From the NCBI GenBank assembly GCA_964528445.1, contig CAZGSL010000036.1, positions 1-17,814 of the forward strand: a DNA stretch of 17,814 nt, read 5' to 3'. The notes under the pieces were generated by a model. The model ran no database searches, was not told where the DNA came from, and worked only from the letters and a program-made list of their open reading frames with translations. The translations under genes and the position numbers were made by a program. The stretch's first letter is position 1. Each line of letters begins with the position of its first letter. Positions 6,807 through 14,561 of this stretch are shown here, in pieces. The DNA comes from JAXHMM01 sp964528445 (lineage in GTDB: Bacteria; Bacteroidota; Rhodothermia; Balneolales; Balneolaceae).

Positions 6807-9470
6807 ATGAACCGAACGTTGCATACGGTCCTGGCTATGCTCCTCCTTCTCTTCCTGGCCCTCTCCTGCACCCGCCCCCCCGATAGCTCCTGGAGGGAGG
6901 CTATTCCGGGAAAAACCCCTTTCGTGCTCATGCCGGCGGAAAACGCCACCCTCCAGTCGTTCCTGCAGGCTCCGTACATGCCCTTCCTGGACGACATCAC
7001 CTCCGCGGCCATACCAATGCTTACCGAGGTGTCGGAGGCAACCGGGGGAGAACTTCGGCTCAGAAGCATACTGCTCTACCCGGCAACCGGAAACCAGCTC
7101 CACCCGGTGTGGATAAGCAGCGCCCCCCCGGGAGTGTCCGATACCTTTCAGGAGCAGTTCTATCGGGAATTCACCCAAAACGAGTATCGTTTCCGCGGAA
7201 TTACGGTACACCGGCTCCACATCGGCGAGCGAATCCTCTTTGCCGCCGTCCACCGGGGTAACCTGATGCTGTCGGAATCGAGCCTGGCCCTGGAGGATCT
7301 CCTGCGGGGATACCTGGGAGAGCTGCCGACCATCGACCTGAACAGCCTGGAGGCCGGACCGGGATCGTTTATCATGAACACGCCCAGCCTGGACCATTGG
7401 ATAGAACGAGTAGCCAGCGTGATCCACCGGCCCTCGATAACGGGAGCGTTCAGGGGATCCGGACCCGTCGTATTCCGCCTCGACACCACGGCCGACGCCT
7501 CCAACCTGAACCTCAGCATGTCCGGAGAAATGGAATTACAGGGCGACGAACAGCAGGACGGCGGCGGGGCCTCTCCCCTGGTGGCCGCGCTCAGCACAGA
7601 GAATCGTCCCCTGCAGCTGGACCGCTATATTTCTTCGGATGCCGCCGCCTTCGGAATCTTCCGCCACCCTCCCCGCACCTCCGCGTCCGATTCGATTTCC
7701 GATCCCACCTCCCTCGACTCCCTTCTTATCCACAACAACCAGCGGTATCGCGAACTTTCCGACGCCCTGGGAGCCGAATTTGCGGCCGTCATGTATGCCG
7801 AGTCCGGTTTTGAATCGGTGGGCGAGCACCTCTTCCTGAGAAGAGTCTCGGATATCGCGGCGTTCCGGCAGGCGCTGGAGCAATTGGAAAACGAAGGCCA
7901 CCTGCAGCGCAGTGAGGGGACGTGGCTGGCCTCCGGCAACAGCCTTGGGCGCCTGATTGGATCCGATCTCTGCACCTTCGAGGATTACTATATAACTCTT
8001 ACGGGAGAGGCCGTCGTAATCGCGAAACGGAAAGGCCTGGCCGAAATCGTAGCATCCGACAGAAACCGGCGCCGGGTAATCTACTATGAAGAGAACTACG
8101 GCGGCATCCGAGATCGCCTGCCGCAGCAGGTAAGCGGATTTTTTGTGGCAGGCGAGGAATTCTATCCCTACGTCCGCTCCTTCCTGGCTCCCGAACATCC
8201 TGTGGAACTGATCACCAATCAATTCGACCTGTTCTCCCTGAGCGTGAACCTGGACGAAAACGGAGAATCCATGGAGGTTCGCCTGGGAACCTACGACACC
8301 CGCGAGCGAACCTCGCCCTACGAGGAAAACTGGATCAAACCCGGTATCACGGCCGGACTGAGTGGGAAACCGGTGCTGGGCGACCTCGGTGGAAGTCCCA
8401 GGGAGGAGATAGTTATCGCGACCGAGACCGGGAATATCTATGCCCTGGCTGCGTCCGACGGGACCGAAGTTCTCCAGATAAATACGGGAGGAGATGTACC
8501 GGTGGGCTCTCCCGTCGTATACGACTGGTACGGTACTGGACAGAACGTCATTCTGCAGGCGGCGGGGAACAAGATCTACGGCTGGAACGACACCGGCAGT
8601 CCCCTTCCACAATTTCCCCTTGAACTGGAGGAGGAGATCACCACCCCGCTCACGATACACGACGTTGACCGCAACGGATTGCCCGAAGCCATAGTCGGCA
8701 CCTCCGACCGCAGGCTCCATGCACTCGACGGCAGAGGGAACAACATTTCAGGCTGGCCGGTATCCACCAACAGCACTGTCGGCTCCAAACCCCTCGCGAC
8801 CCAGCTGGGGGGAGAGTTGGCCCTGGTGGCATTTTCGGAAAACGCCATCCACGCCTGGAATTCCGACGGAACGCCGAAAGAGGGCTACCCCAAGTTCATC
8901 AACGCTTCCCTTACCGGCTCGCCCGTACGGTACGAGGAGCACATTCTGGGAGCGGCGGCCGACGGGCATCTCTATGCGGTAGGTCCCCGGCCGCTTTTTC
9001 ACGATTCCCTCAACGTCTACACCGACTTCATGAGCGATCCGGAATCGCCGGCGGCGGTATACGTATCCAACAGCAGTCTCAGCGGCACGCCGTCGGTGCA
9101 CTCCCTGAGCGTGCAGACCTCCGACAGCACGTACCGGGAACCGATGATTCTGACCTCCGGTTCCAACGGCTCGGTATTTCTCTTCAGCCTGGAGGGACAG
9201 CTTCGCTTTACGGCCAGCATGGGTCAGCCGCTCTCGGCCGCCACCTCTCCCTTCGTAGCGGACGTCAACAGCGACGGACTCCAGGAGATCGTGGCCCTCG
9301 CCGATTTCGGCCGTCTTTATGCCTGGGATACCCTGGGCGGAAGCCGGGTTGAACTCCCCACGGCGGGGATGGAGTATCCGCTTATCGACAACCTGGACGG
9401 GGACGACTATGTGGAAATGGTTGCACAAACCGGGGAGGGACTGCGCTGCTGGACCCTCTATGGGGAGTGA
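6807..9470 (+). CDS. Large lipoprotein with C-terminal FG-GAP/PQQ-like beta-propeller
   Basis: An 887-residue protein. The N-terminus is a lipoprotein signal: MNRT, a hydrophobic core and the lipobox LALS-C21, so the mature protein is lipid-anchored at Cys21. Residues ~30-500 are a large domain of unknown function, distantly like DUF3352-type proteins by layout only. From ~515 to the end there are about eight blade-like repeats ending in patterns such as GNIYALAASDG, NKIYGWNDTG, RRLHALDGRG, NAIHAWNSDG, GHLYAV, GSVFLFSLEG, GRLYAWDTLG and EGLRCWTLYG. Several are preceded by Asp/Asn-rich loops typical of calcium-binding FG-GAP/VCBS repeats (DVDRNGLPE at 619-627, DVNSDGLQE at 819-827). A beta-propeller presenting a binding surface at the envelope is likely; no catalytic site is visible. 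It is divergent from the VWA gene and converges on the epimerase gene with one base between stops. Confidence 0.87.
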   Translation: MNRTLHTVLAMLLLLFLALSCTRPPDSSWREAIPGKTPFVLMPAENATLQSFLQAPYMPFLDDITSAAIPMLTEVSEATGGELRLRSILLYPATGNQLHPVWISSAPPGVSDTFQEQFYREFTQNEYRFRGITVHRLHIGERILFAAVHRGNLMLSESSLALEDLLRGYLGELPTIDLNSLEAGPGSFIMNTPSLDHWIERVASVIHRPSITGAFRGSGPVVFRLDTTADASNLNLSMSGEMELQGDEQQDGGGASPLVAALSTENRPLQLDRYISSDAAAFGIFRHPPRTSASDSISDPTSLDSLLIHNNQRYRELSDALGAEFAAVMYAESGFESVGEHLFLRRVSDIAAFRQALEQLENEGHLQRSEGTWLASGNSLGRLIGSDLCTFEDYYITLTGEAVVIAKRKGLAEIVASDRNRRRVIYYEENYGGIRDRLPQQVSGFFVAGEEFYPYVRSFLAPEHPVELITNQFDLFSLSVNLDENGESMEVRLGTYDTRERTSPYEENWIKPGITAGLSGKPVLGDLGGSPREEIVIATETGNIYALAASDGTEVLQINTGGDVPVGSPVVYDWYGTGQNVILQAAGNKIYGWNDTGSPLPQFPLELEEEITTPLTIHDVDRNGLPEAIVGTSDRRLHALDGRGNNISGWPVSTNSTVGSKPLATQLGGELALVAFSENAIHAWNSDGTPKEGYPKFINASLTGSPVRYEEHILGAAADGHLYAVGPRPLFHDSLNVYTDFMSDPESPAAVYVSNSSLSGTPSVHSLSVQTSDSTYREPMILTSGSNGSVFLFSLEGQLRFTASMGQPLSAATSPFVADVNSDGLQEIVALADFGRLYAWDTLGGSRVELPTAGMEYPLIDNLDGDDYVEMVAQTGEGLRCWTLYGE

Positions 9471-9471
9471 G

Positions 9472-10371
9472 TTACACGATATCCGCCAGTGCCTCCCGGA
9501 GATCGCTGAAGAAAAATTCAAACTCCTCCCGCTTCAGTTTCTTCGGGACGGTACGGTGGCTGGTGAGGACGGGCTGGGCGGCCTCTCCCAGCACCAGCTT
9601 GACGGCAAATTCGGGCACCCGGAAGAAGGAGGGTCGCCGCATGACCTCTCCCAGGGCTCTTGCGAATTCTTTCATGGTCGGGGGCTCGGGGGCGCACAAG
9701 TTGTAGGGACCCTGCACATCGGAATTGGCAATCGGGTAGAGGAGACCCCGGCAGAGATCCTCCATATGGATCCACGGAAAATACTGCTCCCCGCTGCCCA
9801 CCGGTCCGCCTACAAAAAACCGGAAAGGCGGCAGCATCTGCTGCAATGCTCCTCCGCCCCGCTCCAGCACTATACCCAGACGGGGTATCGCCAGACGCAC
9901 CCCGTGGGAGGTGACCTCCTTTGCAGTCTCCTCCCACTCCATACAGACACGCGACAGAAAATAGTCGCCCGGTGGGCTATCCTCATCGAGCACCCGGTCT
10001 CCACCGTCCCCGTAATAGTCCACCCCGGATACCGATATCATCAAATCGGGAGGATCTGAAGCCTGTCCGATCGCTTCCACCAGCGACGAGGTCGTTTCCA
10101 TCCTGCTGGAGCGAATCCGCCGCTTCACCTCCTCGGTCCACCGCTGTCCGAAAATGGATTCCCCTGCCAGATTCACCACCACGTCCGTACCGCTGATCGC
10201 CTCGGTCAGGGGCCCCCTTTCCCAGGAGACAAACCGCTGGTTGCGGGCCGACTCCTGCTCATACTTCTCCGGCGTACGGCTGACAACCGTAACCAGGTGC
10301 CCCTCCTTGAGAAGACGGGATTTCAGGTGGCTTCCAATAAAACCAGTGCCGCCGCTGACAACTATTTTCAT
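9472..10371 (-). CDS. TIGR01777-type NAD(P)-dependent epimerase/dehydratase (SDR39U1/YfcH family)
   Basis: A 299-residue protein when started at the ATG at 10371, which gives the expected N-terminus MKIVVSGGTGFIGSHL. The frame continues upstream to 10449, but that adds 26 residues not typical of the family. GGTGFIG (7-13) is the Rossmann dinucleotide-binding loop. NLAGESIFGQRW, SVSGVDYYGD and PRLGIVLERGGGALQQMLPPF are characteristic of this atypical short-chain dehydrogenase family, including the YYGD motif in place of a canonical YxxxK context. The C-terminal DUF1731 segment is visible (RVPEFAVKLVLGEAAQPVLTSHR). The physiological substrate of the family is not established. It is transcribed alone, convergent with the lipoprotein gene and divergent from the DoxX-like gene. 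Confidence 0.93.
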   Translation of the reverse strand: MKIVVSGGTGFIGSHLKSRLLKEGHLVTVVSRTPEKYEQESARNQRFVSWERGPLTEAISGTDVVVNLAGESIFGQRWTEEVKRRIRSSRMETTSSLVEAIGQASDPPDLMISVSGVDYYGDGGDRVLDEDSPPGDYFLSRVCMEWEETAKEVTSHGVRLAIPRLGIVLERGGGALQQMLPPFRFFVGGPVGSGEQYFPWIHMEDLCRGLLYPIANSDVQGPYNLCAPEPPTMKEFARALGEVMRRPSFFRVPEFAVKLVLGEAAQPVLTSHRTVPKKLKREEFEFFFSDLREALADIV

Positions 10372-10462
10372 GGCCGGATTTTGATCTTCTGTGCAAAGTT
10401 TTACTTTACCGGACGGAGAACCTCCCCATGCCTGCAGCCAAGATAACAATTGAGGAGAGTAA
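10372..10462. promoter_or_regulatory. Divergent intergenic region upstream of the epimerase and DoxX-like genes
   Basis: A 91-nt region between two divergent start codons. On the plus strand a clear Shine-Dalgarno, GAGGAG, lies 5-6 nt before the ATG at 10463. Both promoters are expected here, but I could not identify a convincing pair of promoter boxes on either strand. The overlong open frame of the epimerase crosses most of this region and is probably not translated. Confidence 0.3.
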
Positions 10463-10924
10463 ATGAATCTATCGCGTTCCTACCGCCGCTGGATCCTCAC
10501 GGGCATCCGCCTGCTGCTGGGGATACTCTTCCTGGTCTCGGGTACCGGCAAACTCATCGAAAGCGGCGACGCCCGGTACATGGTGGAGCTGATGGCCACG
10601 GAATTCTTCTGGCTGATCGAGTACACCGGGCCGATTGTAATCGGGCTGTCCGTTCTGGAGCTTCTGCTGGGCCTGCTTCTGCTGTTCAAAAGATGGTTGA
10701 CTTCCGCCCTGATTGCATCCATTCTCCTCTACCTTTTCTTTATCGCGGTGCTGGGCTATTTCTACCTGCAGGGCATGAATGTTGACAGCTGCGGCTGTTT
10801 CGGAGCCTTCGGTTTCGGATCGGGCATCACCTTCACGCTTGTGCGCAACGGCGTACTGGCGATCCTGGCCGGCACCGCCCTCGTCCTCCATGCACGGCGA
10901 CCTGTCCCACGTCCGGAAGGTTAA
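10463..10924 (+). CDS. DoxX/MauE-like redox-associated membrane protein
   Basis: A 153-residue four-helix inner-membrane protein with helices at about 11-28, 53-75, 80-103 and 125-143. The first helix carries RLLLGILFLVSGTGKLIE, the usual DoxX/MauE opening. The loop before the last helix has C110-G-C112-F-G (in NVDSCGCFGAFG), the cysteine motif found in MauE-type and related DoxX proteins that act near disulfide or thiol chemistry. A good Shine-Dalgarno (GAGGAG) precedes the ATG. It appears monocistronic, flanked by the divergent epimerase and convergent cdsA. A role in envelope redox balance is an inference; no thioredoxin-like partner is adjacent in the window. Confidence 0.82.
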   Translation: MNLSRSYRRWILTGIRLLLGILFLVSGTGKLIESGDARYMVELMATEFFWLIEYTGPIVIGLSVLELLLGLLLLFKRWLTSALIASILLYLFFIAVLGYFYLQGMNVDSCGCFGAFGFGSGITFTLVRNGVLAILAGTALVLHARRPVPRPEG

Positions 10925-10940
10925 GTACGTCCTCTTCCGG
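10913..10940. terminator. Possible bidirectional hairpin between convergent DoxX-like and cdsA genes
   Basis: CCGGAAG at 10913-10919 pairs with CTTCCGG at 10934-10940 (7 bp, 14-nt loop). It straddles the stop codon of the DoxX-like gene and lies in the 27-nt space before the cdsA stop, where a shared terminator would be expected. No T-tract follows on either strand, so it is weak as an intrinsic terminator. Confidence 0.25.
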
Positions 10941-10951
10941 GATAGCTGAAC

Positions 10952-11764
10952 CTATCCGCCGCCGGAGAGGATAAACTGGTGGTAGAGATAAAATACCGGG
11001 GCCGCCAGCAGGAGCGCGTCAATCCGGTCCAGTATTCCCCCGTGACCCGGCAGCAGCGCGGAGGAGTCTTTTACCGAGGCGGCACGCTTCAGTCGGCTTT
11101 GGGTCAAATCGCCCAGGGGACCAAAAAGGCTGATCAGAAGCGCGGCGGGAAGCAGTTCCAGCCAGCTGTTTCCCCAGGCAACCGGAAGCAGCCACCAGGC
11201 CAGGCTGTAGCCGGCAATCGAACCCGCGATGCCCCACAGAAATCCCTCCCAGGTTTTCCCGGGACTGATGGAGGGAGCCAGCAGCCTGCGTCCCATCGCT
11301 TTTCCGCCGAAGTAGGCAAAAATATCGTTTCCCCATACCATCAAAAGCAGCATGACGAGCATGGCGAATCCCCCCATCCCCGGATCGGTCTGCCGCACCA
11401 GCAGCAGGCACAGGAGTCCGACGGACGCATACAGACCCACGAAAGGAGTTGCTGCCAGCGCGCGGATATCCACCGGGGCGTCTGCTGCCAAACGGACCGC
11501 CGGATAGCATAAAAAGAGGATCAAACCGCTCTCCAGCAGCCACGGATTCACCGGCACCGAGAGGATCCAAAGTGCGATCATGCCCCCGAACCAGCCGTCG
11601 GCGGGCAGCCCCGCTTCCCGGCATATTTCCGACAGCTCATATACTGCGAACAGGCAGACCACACCCAGCAGGGCGTGAAAAATCCATCCCCCCAGCCAGG
11701 CCAGATAGAGTAAAAGGGCGGCGGCGGGAAGGGCTGTGGCTATGCGGGTGGTAAGTTCGCTCAC
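10952..11764 (-). CDS. cdsA: Phosphatidate cytidylyltransferase CdsA
   Basis: Converts phosphatidate and CTP to CDP-diacylglycerol, the precursor of membrane phospholipids. With the GTG start at 11764 the protein is 270 residues, the normal family length. The frame is open further upstream but there overlaps the DUF2007 gene. The start lies 2 nt after the DUF2007 stop (TAG-CC-GTG), with GAGGAG overlapping the end of that gene as its Shine-Dalgarno. It is polytopic, with about eight hydrophobic helices. The full CDP-alcohol cytidylyltransferase signature runs S223 to D249 and includes SRLKR, VKD, PGHGG and LDRID. Upstream conserved sites include WGNDIFAYFGGKAMGRR (144-160) and SPGKTWEG (167-174). 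Last gene of the accA-to-cdsA run; phosphatidylserine decarboxylase, often next to cdsA in relatives, is not present. Confidence 0.96.
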   Translation of the reverse strand: MSELTTRIATALPAAALLLYLAWLGGWIFHALLGVVCLFAVYELSEICREAGLPADGWFGGMIALWILSVPVNPWLLESGLILFLCYPAVRLAADAPVDIRALAATPFVGLYASVGLLCLLLVRQTDPGMGGFAMLVMLLLMVWGNDIFAYFGGKAMGRRLLAPSISPGKTWEGFLWGIAGSIAGYSLAWWLLPVAWGNSWLELLPAALLISLFGPLGDLTQSRLKRAASVKDSSALLPGHGGILDRIDALLLAAPVFYLYHQFILSGGG

Positions 11765-11766
11765 GG

Positions 11767-12048
11767 CTACTCCTCTTCCCCCTGGTCGCCTTCCCCGCCA
11801 GGTCCCGGCAGCTCCAGCTCTTTCAGTGCGGTGCGCGCCTCCTCTTCGTACTCCTCGGGGACATAGAGATAGACGAGCGCCATCTCGCCTACATTCAGGC
11901 TGTAGGCGGAGTCCCGTTTCGAGAGGATATTGGAGGGGATATCCAGGTTGCTGAGGTAGTTCTGGGCCATATTGACTTCGTAGTCGGTACTGCCCTCCAG
12001 CACGCAAATCCAGTTTTCAATGTTTTCCGGTTCCGGTCCCTCAAACAT
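11767..12048 (-). CDS. DUF2007-family small protein (putative signal-transducing domain)
   Basis: A 93-residue acidic protein with ATG at 12048. An alternative ATG at 12087 would add 13 residues but would extend further into the protease gene and has no better ribosome site. The core IENWICVLEGSTDYEVNMAQNYLSNLDIPSNILSKRDSAY, split here as WICVLE, VNMAQNYL and ILSKRDSAY, followed by VYLYVPEEYEEEARTAL, is the DUF2007 ferredoxin-like fold: a compact alpha/beta domain often annotated as signal-transducing because it resembles PII/ACT folds. The C-terminus is a Glu/Gly-rich tail. The start overlaps the protease stop by 8 nt, and cdsA begins 2 nt after its stop. Function is unknown; the pairing with cdsA and a CPBP protease is, from memory, common in Bacteroidota. 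Confidence 0.85.
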   Translation of the reverse strand: MFEGPEPENIENWICVLEGSTDYEVNMAQNYLSNLDIPSNILSKRDSAYSLNVGEMALVYLYVPEEYEEEARTALKELELPGPGGEGDQGEEE

Positions 12049-12985
12049 GGTGTTCTGCTTTTTGGGGATTGCCGTTTCGCTGCGCATTGATCATGACGTA
12101 TATGATGTAAGCCGACAGGGCCAGACTCAGAACCACGGCCCAGAGAGGCGGCATGGACTCCGGCGTCATTTCAGCGAGGGCCGACTCCGGGTAGAAGGTA
12201 CCCAGCACCACGCTGCTGCCGTTATTCACGAAATGGGCTACCATGGCCGGGACGATACTGCCGGAAGCCCAGGTGATGAAGGCCAGGAGAATGCCGATGG
12301 CGGCCAGCGGTAGCAGGTTCGTAAGCTGCAGATGATAGAGGCCGAACAGGATGCCCGATACGATGATCGCAGTCCATATGCCCCAGCTCTTTTCAAAAGC
12401 TCTTAATACGTAGCCGCGAAACAGGATCTCCTCGCAAACCGCGGGGACCACAGCCACATGAAGCAGCGTGAGCCAAATGATGTGATCCCCACGCAAAAAC
12501 GCCTCGATCATCTCCATCTGGGAGCTTTGCATGCCCTCAAAAAAATCAGGGACAGGAATCATAGAATTCAGCCAGGAGAGAAACCAGACGCCGGGCTGGA
12601 TCGCCAGGATAAGGACGACGGTTAATCCGCTCAGGTAGAGGGTATTGTCTCTCCACCGGAACCGGAAAAAAGCGGAACGTTCGCGTCGGGAGGTATGAAG
12701 CGTGCTCACCAGCCAGGTGCAGATCCCCATGAAAAGTATCTGACCGGCGGTATTGCCGATGAAGACCAGGTCGAGATTGTCCATCAGCAGGTTCATCGCC
12801 TGCGAAGGATCAAACTCCGGACCACTTCGGGAGAGTATGAAGACCATCGCAACGATGGTCGCCAGCACCTGGAAAAGGATAAATGCGGCAACCAGCCATG
12901 CCAGTGCCATGGCCCAGTGGGCAAATCCGTTGCGCTCTACCCACGGCCGGAAAGTCTCGGCAACCGGGTCGGTCAATTCATCCAT
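12041..12985 (-). CDS. CPBP-family intramembrane metalloprotease (Abi/CAAX-type)
   Basis: A 314-residue polytopic membrane protein with ATG start. It carries the three CPBP motifs in order: E185-E186-x3-R190 in CEEILFRGY, F214-x3-H218 in FGLYHLQ, and H251-x3-N255 in HFVNNG. These are the residues expected to bind zinc and activate water, so the enzyme is probably active. Eight or so hydrophobic segments are visible (for example 26-51, 72-94, 117-138, 170-184, 203-218, 225-240, 283-299). The family includes Rce1-like CAAX proteases and bacterial members tied to bacteriocin self-immunity or envelope maintenance; here the housekeeping operon context favours a general envelope role. It follows the DUF4199 gene by 61 nt and overlaps DUF2007 by 8 nt. 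The Shine-Dalgarno is weak. Confidence 0.92.
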   Translation of the reverse strand: MDELTDPVAETFRPWVERNGFAHWAMALAWLVAAFILFQVLATIVAMVFILSRSGPEFDPSQAMNLLMDNLDLVFIGNTAGQILFMGICTWLVSTLHTSRRERSAFFRFRWRDNTLYLSGLTVVLILAIQPGVWFLSWLNSMIPVPDFFEGMQSSQMEMIEAFLRGDHIIWLTLLHVAVVPAVCEEILFRGYVLRAFEKSWGIWTAIIVSGILFGLYHLQLTNLLPLAAIGILLAFITWASGSIVPAMVAHFVNNGSSVVLGTFYPESALAEMTPESMPPLWAVVLSLALSAYIIYVMINAQRNGNPQKAEHHV

Positions 12986-13046
12986 AAAATTCTGCTTTTA
13001 AATCCCTGTTTTTGCGTGTCCCGTTCTAACCGGCAGATTGCCACGA

Positions 13047-13637
13047 TCAGATCTGATTTTTCTCCCGGGCGAAGATGGCTACGCCCAGCAGTCCGGTCAG
13101 CGTATTAAGGATGCCGAAAATAATTCCGTTCATGAAAAAGTTCTTGACCATGCCCCAGAGGGTATTCATGTCCTGGAACTGGGTGTAGGTCCCGTCAATC
13201 AGGCTCTGTTTCATATCGTCGGGGAGACCTTCCATCGCCTCGTAATTAGCGATGGCGGCATTCATAAGCTCCTCAAGGTAGCTGGGATCGATCATGTACC
13301 AGATTTGGCTCAGCAGAGTTGCAAACAGGGCGATTCCAAGACCGGAGTAAAATCCGATGAGGGCGCCCCTTCCCAGTTTCATCCTGATACCGGTCTGCCG
13401 GTGAAAATGCCATATCGCCACCAGTCCGCCGAACGAGGAAAGCAGGCAGGCGAAACTGCTCATCAAGGTATGCAGGCCGCCGATCATGGAGGCGGAGGGC
13501 TCCGCGTCGATCGACATGTATCCACCGATCGTCGCCAGCACAACATACAAAACGGCAAATATCAGCGATGCCACGCCCACGGAATTCCAGTAGTCGGGCG
13601 GATTCTCCATTTCACTGTATCGTTCGGGCTGGTCCAT
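13047..13637 (-). CDS. DUF4199-family membrane protein
   Basis: A 196-residue protein with four hydrophobic helices at about 20-40, 55-77, 92-113 and 167-190, and a short soluble stretch (115-165) between the third and fourth containing several acidic residues and Met. This layout, with the characteristic third helix RGALIGFYSGLGIALFATLL and final helix NGIIFGILNTLTGLLGVAIFA, fits DUF4199, a family found mainly in Bacteroidota and relatives and without a known function. AAGGAG precedes the ATG at good spacing. Its start lies inside the DUF2085 gene (26-nt overlap), so translation is probably coupled. No catalytic residues are visible. Confidence 0.86.
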   Translation of the reverse strand: MDQPERYSEMENPPDYWNSVGVASLIFAVLYVVLATIGGYMSIDAEPSASMIGGLHTLMSSFACLLSSFGGLVAIWHFHRQTGIRMKLGRGALIGFYSGLGIALFATLLSQIWYMIDPSYLEELMNAAIANYEAMEGLPDDMKQSLIDGTYTQFQDMNTLWGMVKNFFMNGIIFGILNTLTGLLGVAIFAREKNQI

Positions 13638-14121
13638 AGCTGCTCCTTTTCTTTCGATTTACGGTTTGAACAAATGCGAATGAGATTACCAACGCTGCGG
13701 AGACCCCGAGAAGACCTCCCAATCCGAAACGCACGGCGAGGGTATTTTGCCAAAATGCGAGCATATTTCCAAGGAGATCCCCCACATTAAGAAGAGTAAA
13801 TGCGATCAGCAGGTGCACCAGGAGCTTTCCCGACCATAGCCGTCTCTCCGTGAATAAAGGGCCGGCGAGCAATCCCAGGAACACGCCCCCGTAAATACCG
13901 AAACAGCGACTGCAGACGGCCATCGGCTGGCCGCCCATCCAGAATGAACGATCCGGCGCCTGGTGGCAGACCGCCTGGAAAATACGGTGCTGCCACTGCG
14001 TGATCCACGCCCCCTCCTGTCCCCAGACCCCGCCGCCGGCCGAACTCAGAAGCAGGAAGAGGGAGAGCCCGACCGGGAGTCCGTAGAACAAAACCACGGT
14101 ATGGTCGTCCCTGATGTTCAT
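13612..14121 (-). CDS. DUF2085-family membrane protein
   Basis: A 169-residue membrane protein with ATG at 14121, chosen because it gives a 4-nt ATGA overlap with the thioesterase stop. A longer open frame upstream would only duplicate thioesterase sequence. The DUF2085 signature is clear: C52-H53-Q-APDRSF and C70-SR-C73-FGIYGG, a His and three Cys facing a membrane helix pair, suggestive of metal or cofactor binding, although the function is not established. Helices are visible at about 10-28, 73-88, 100-117 and 132-153. The C-terminus is basic (NRKKRSSYG). It sits between the thioesterase and DUF4199 genes with overlaps on both sides, so it is part of the long operon. Confidence 0.88.
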   Translation of the reverse strand: MNIRDDHTVVLFYGLPVGLSLFLLLSSAGGGVWGQEGAWITQWQHRIFQAVCHQAPDRSFWMGGQPMAVCSRCFGIYGGVFLGLLAGPLFTERRLWSGKLLVHLLIAFTLLNVGDLLGNMLAFWQNTLAVRFGLGGLLGVSAALVISFAFVQTVNRKKRSSYGPARTIQ

Positions 14122-14552
14122 CGGTTGAATTGTTTCTTCAAACCCTCCAGGAAATCCCCGGGAACCCGGCACGGCCTGCGGTTGTCTTCCTTCATAAAGC
14201 AGAGCGTCACGTTCCCCACGGCATGAGGTTTTTCCATTCGATCCGTGAAAATCTGGTACCAGGTCTCCAGTTTTACGGTAGGCAGGGTATAGAGATGCAC
14301 ATCCACGTGGAACAACTCATCGTAATAGATGGGCGCCTTGTAGTCGATGGCGGTGTGGACCACCGGGAGCAGGAAACCTCTCTCTTCCAGTTCGGTGTAG
14401 GGCATACCGAGCGCGCGTATCATCTCCGTACGGGCCTCCTCAAAATACTCCAGGTACCGCCCGTAATAAACATATCCCATTTTATCGGTTTCCCCGTATC
14501 GGCTGCGCAGGGTATGCCGGTAGGTATAGGCGGGTTCCTTTTCGGGAAGCAA
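14118..14552 (-). CDS. Acyl-CoA thioesterase, 4HBT (YbgC/hotdog) family
   Basis: A 144-residue single hotdog domain, the usual length for YbgC-like thioesterases, which hydrolyse short- or medium-chain acyl-CoA or acyl-ACP. The active-site motif is RYGETDKMGYVYYGRYLEYF (18-37), with D23 at the position of the catalytic Asp and Y29 near the usual H/Y. The start is TTG at 14552: the accA stop TAG lies in the same frame only three codons upstream, and no other start codon exists before the conserved N-terminus. TAGGA, overlapping that stop, gives an AGGA Shine-Dalgarno ~7 nt before the TTG. It is coupled to accA upstream and, by an ATGA overlap, to DUF2085 downstream. A role in recycling acyl chains alongside fatty acid synthesis is an inference. 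Confidence 0.93.
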   Translation of the reverse strand: MLPEKEPAYTYRHTLRSRYGETDKMGYVYYGRYLEYFEEARTEMIRALGMPYTELEERGFLLPVVHTAIDYKAPIYYDELFHVDVHLYTLPTVKLETWYQIFTDRMEKPHAVGNVTLCFMKEDNRRPCRVPGDFLEGLKKQFNR

Positions 14553-14561
14553 TGCGCTGTC

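Noticed and set aside
7536..8720. 394-codon minus-strand open frame inside the lipoprotein gene
   Set aside because: Antisense shadow of a gene with a clear lipobox and propeller repeats.
10372..10449. 26-codon N-terminal extension of the epimerase
   Set aside because: The internal ATG at 10371 gives the canonical Rossmann N-terminus; the extension lies in the divergent intergenic region and has no family match by eye.
12041..12985. CPBP protease as an abortive-infection or bacteriocin-immunity gene
   Set aside because: The neighbours are lipid and housekeeping genes in one operon; there is no toxin, peptide precursor or other defence gene in the window.
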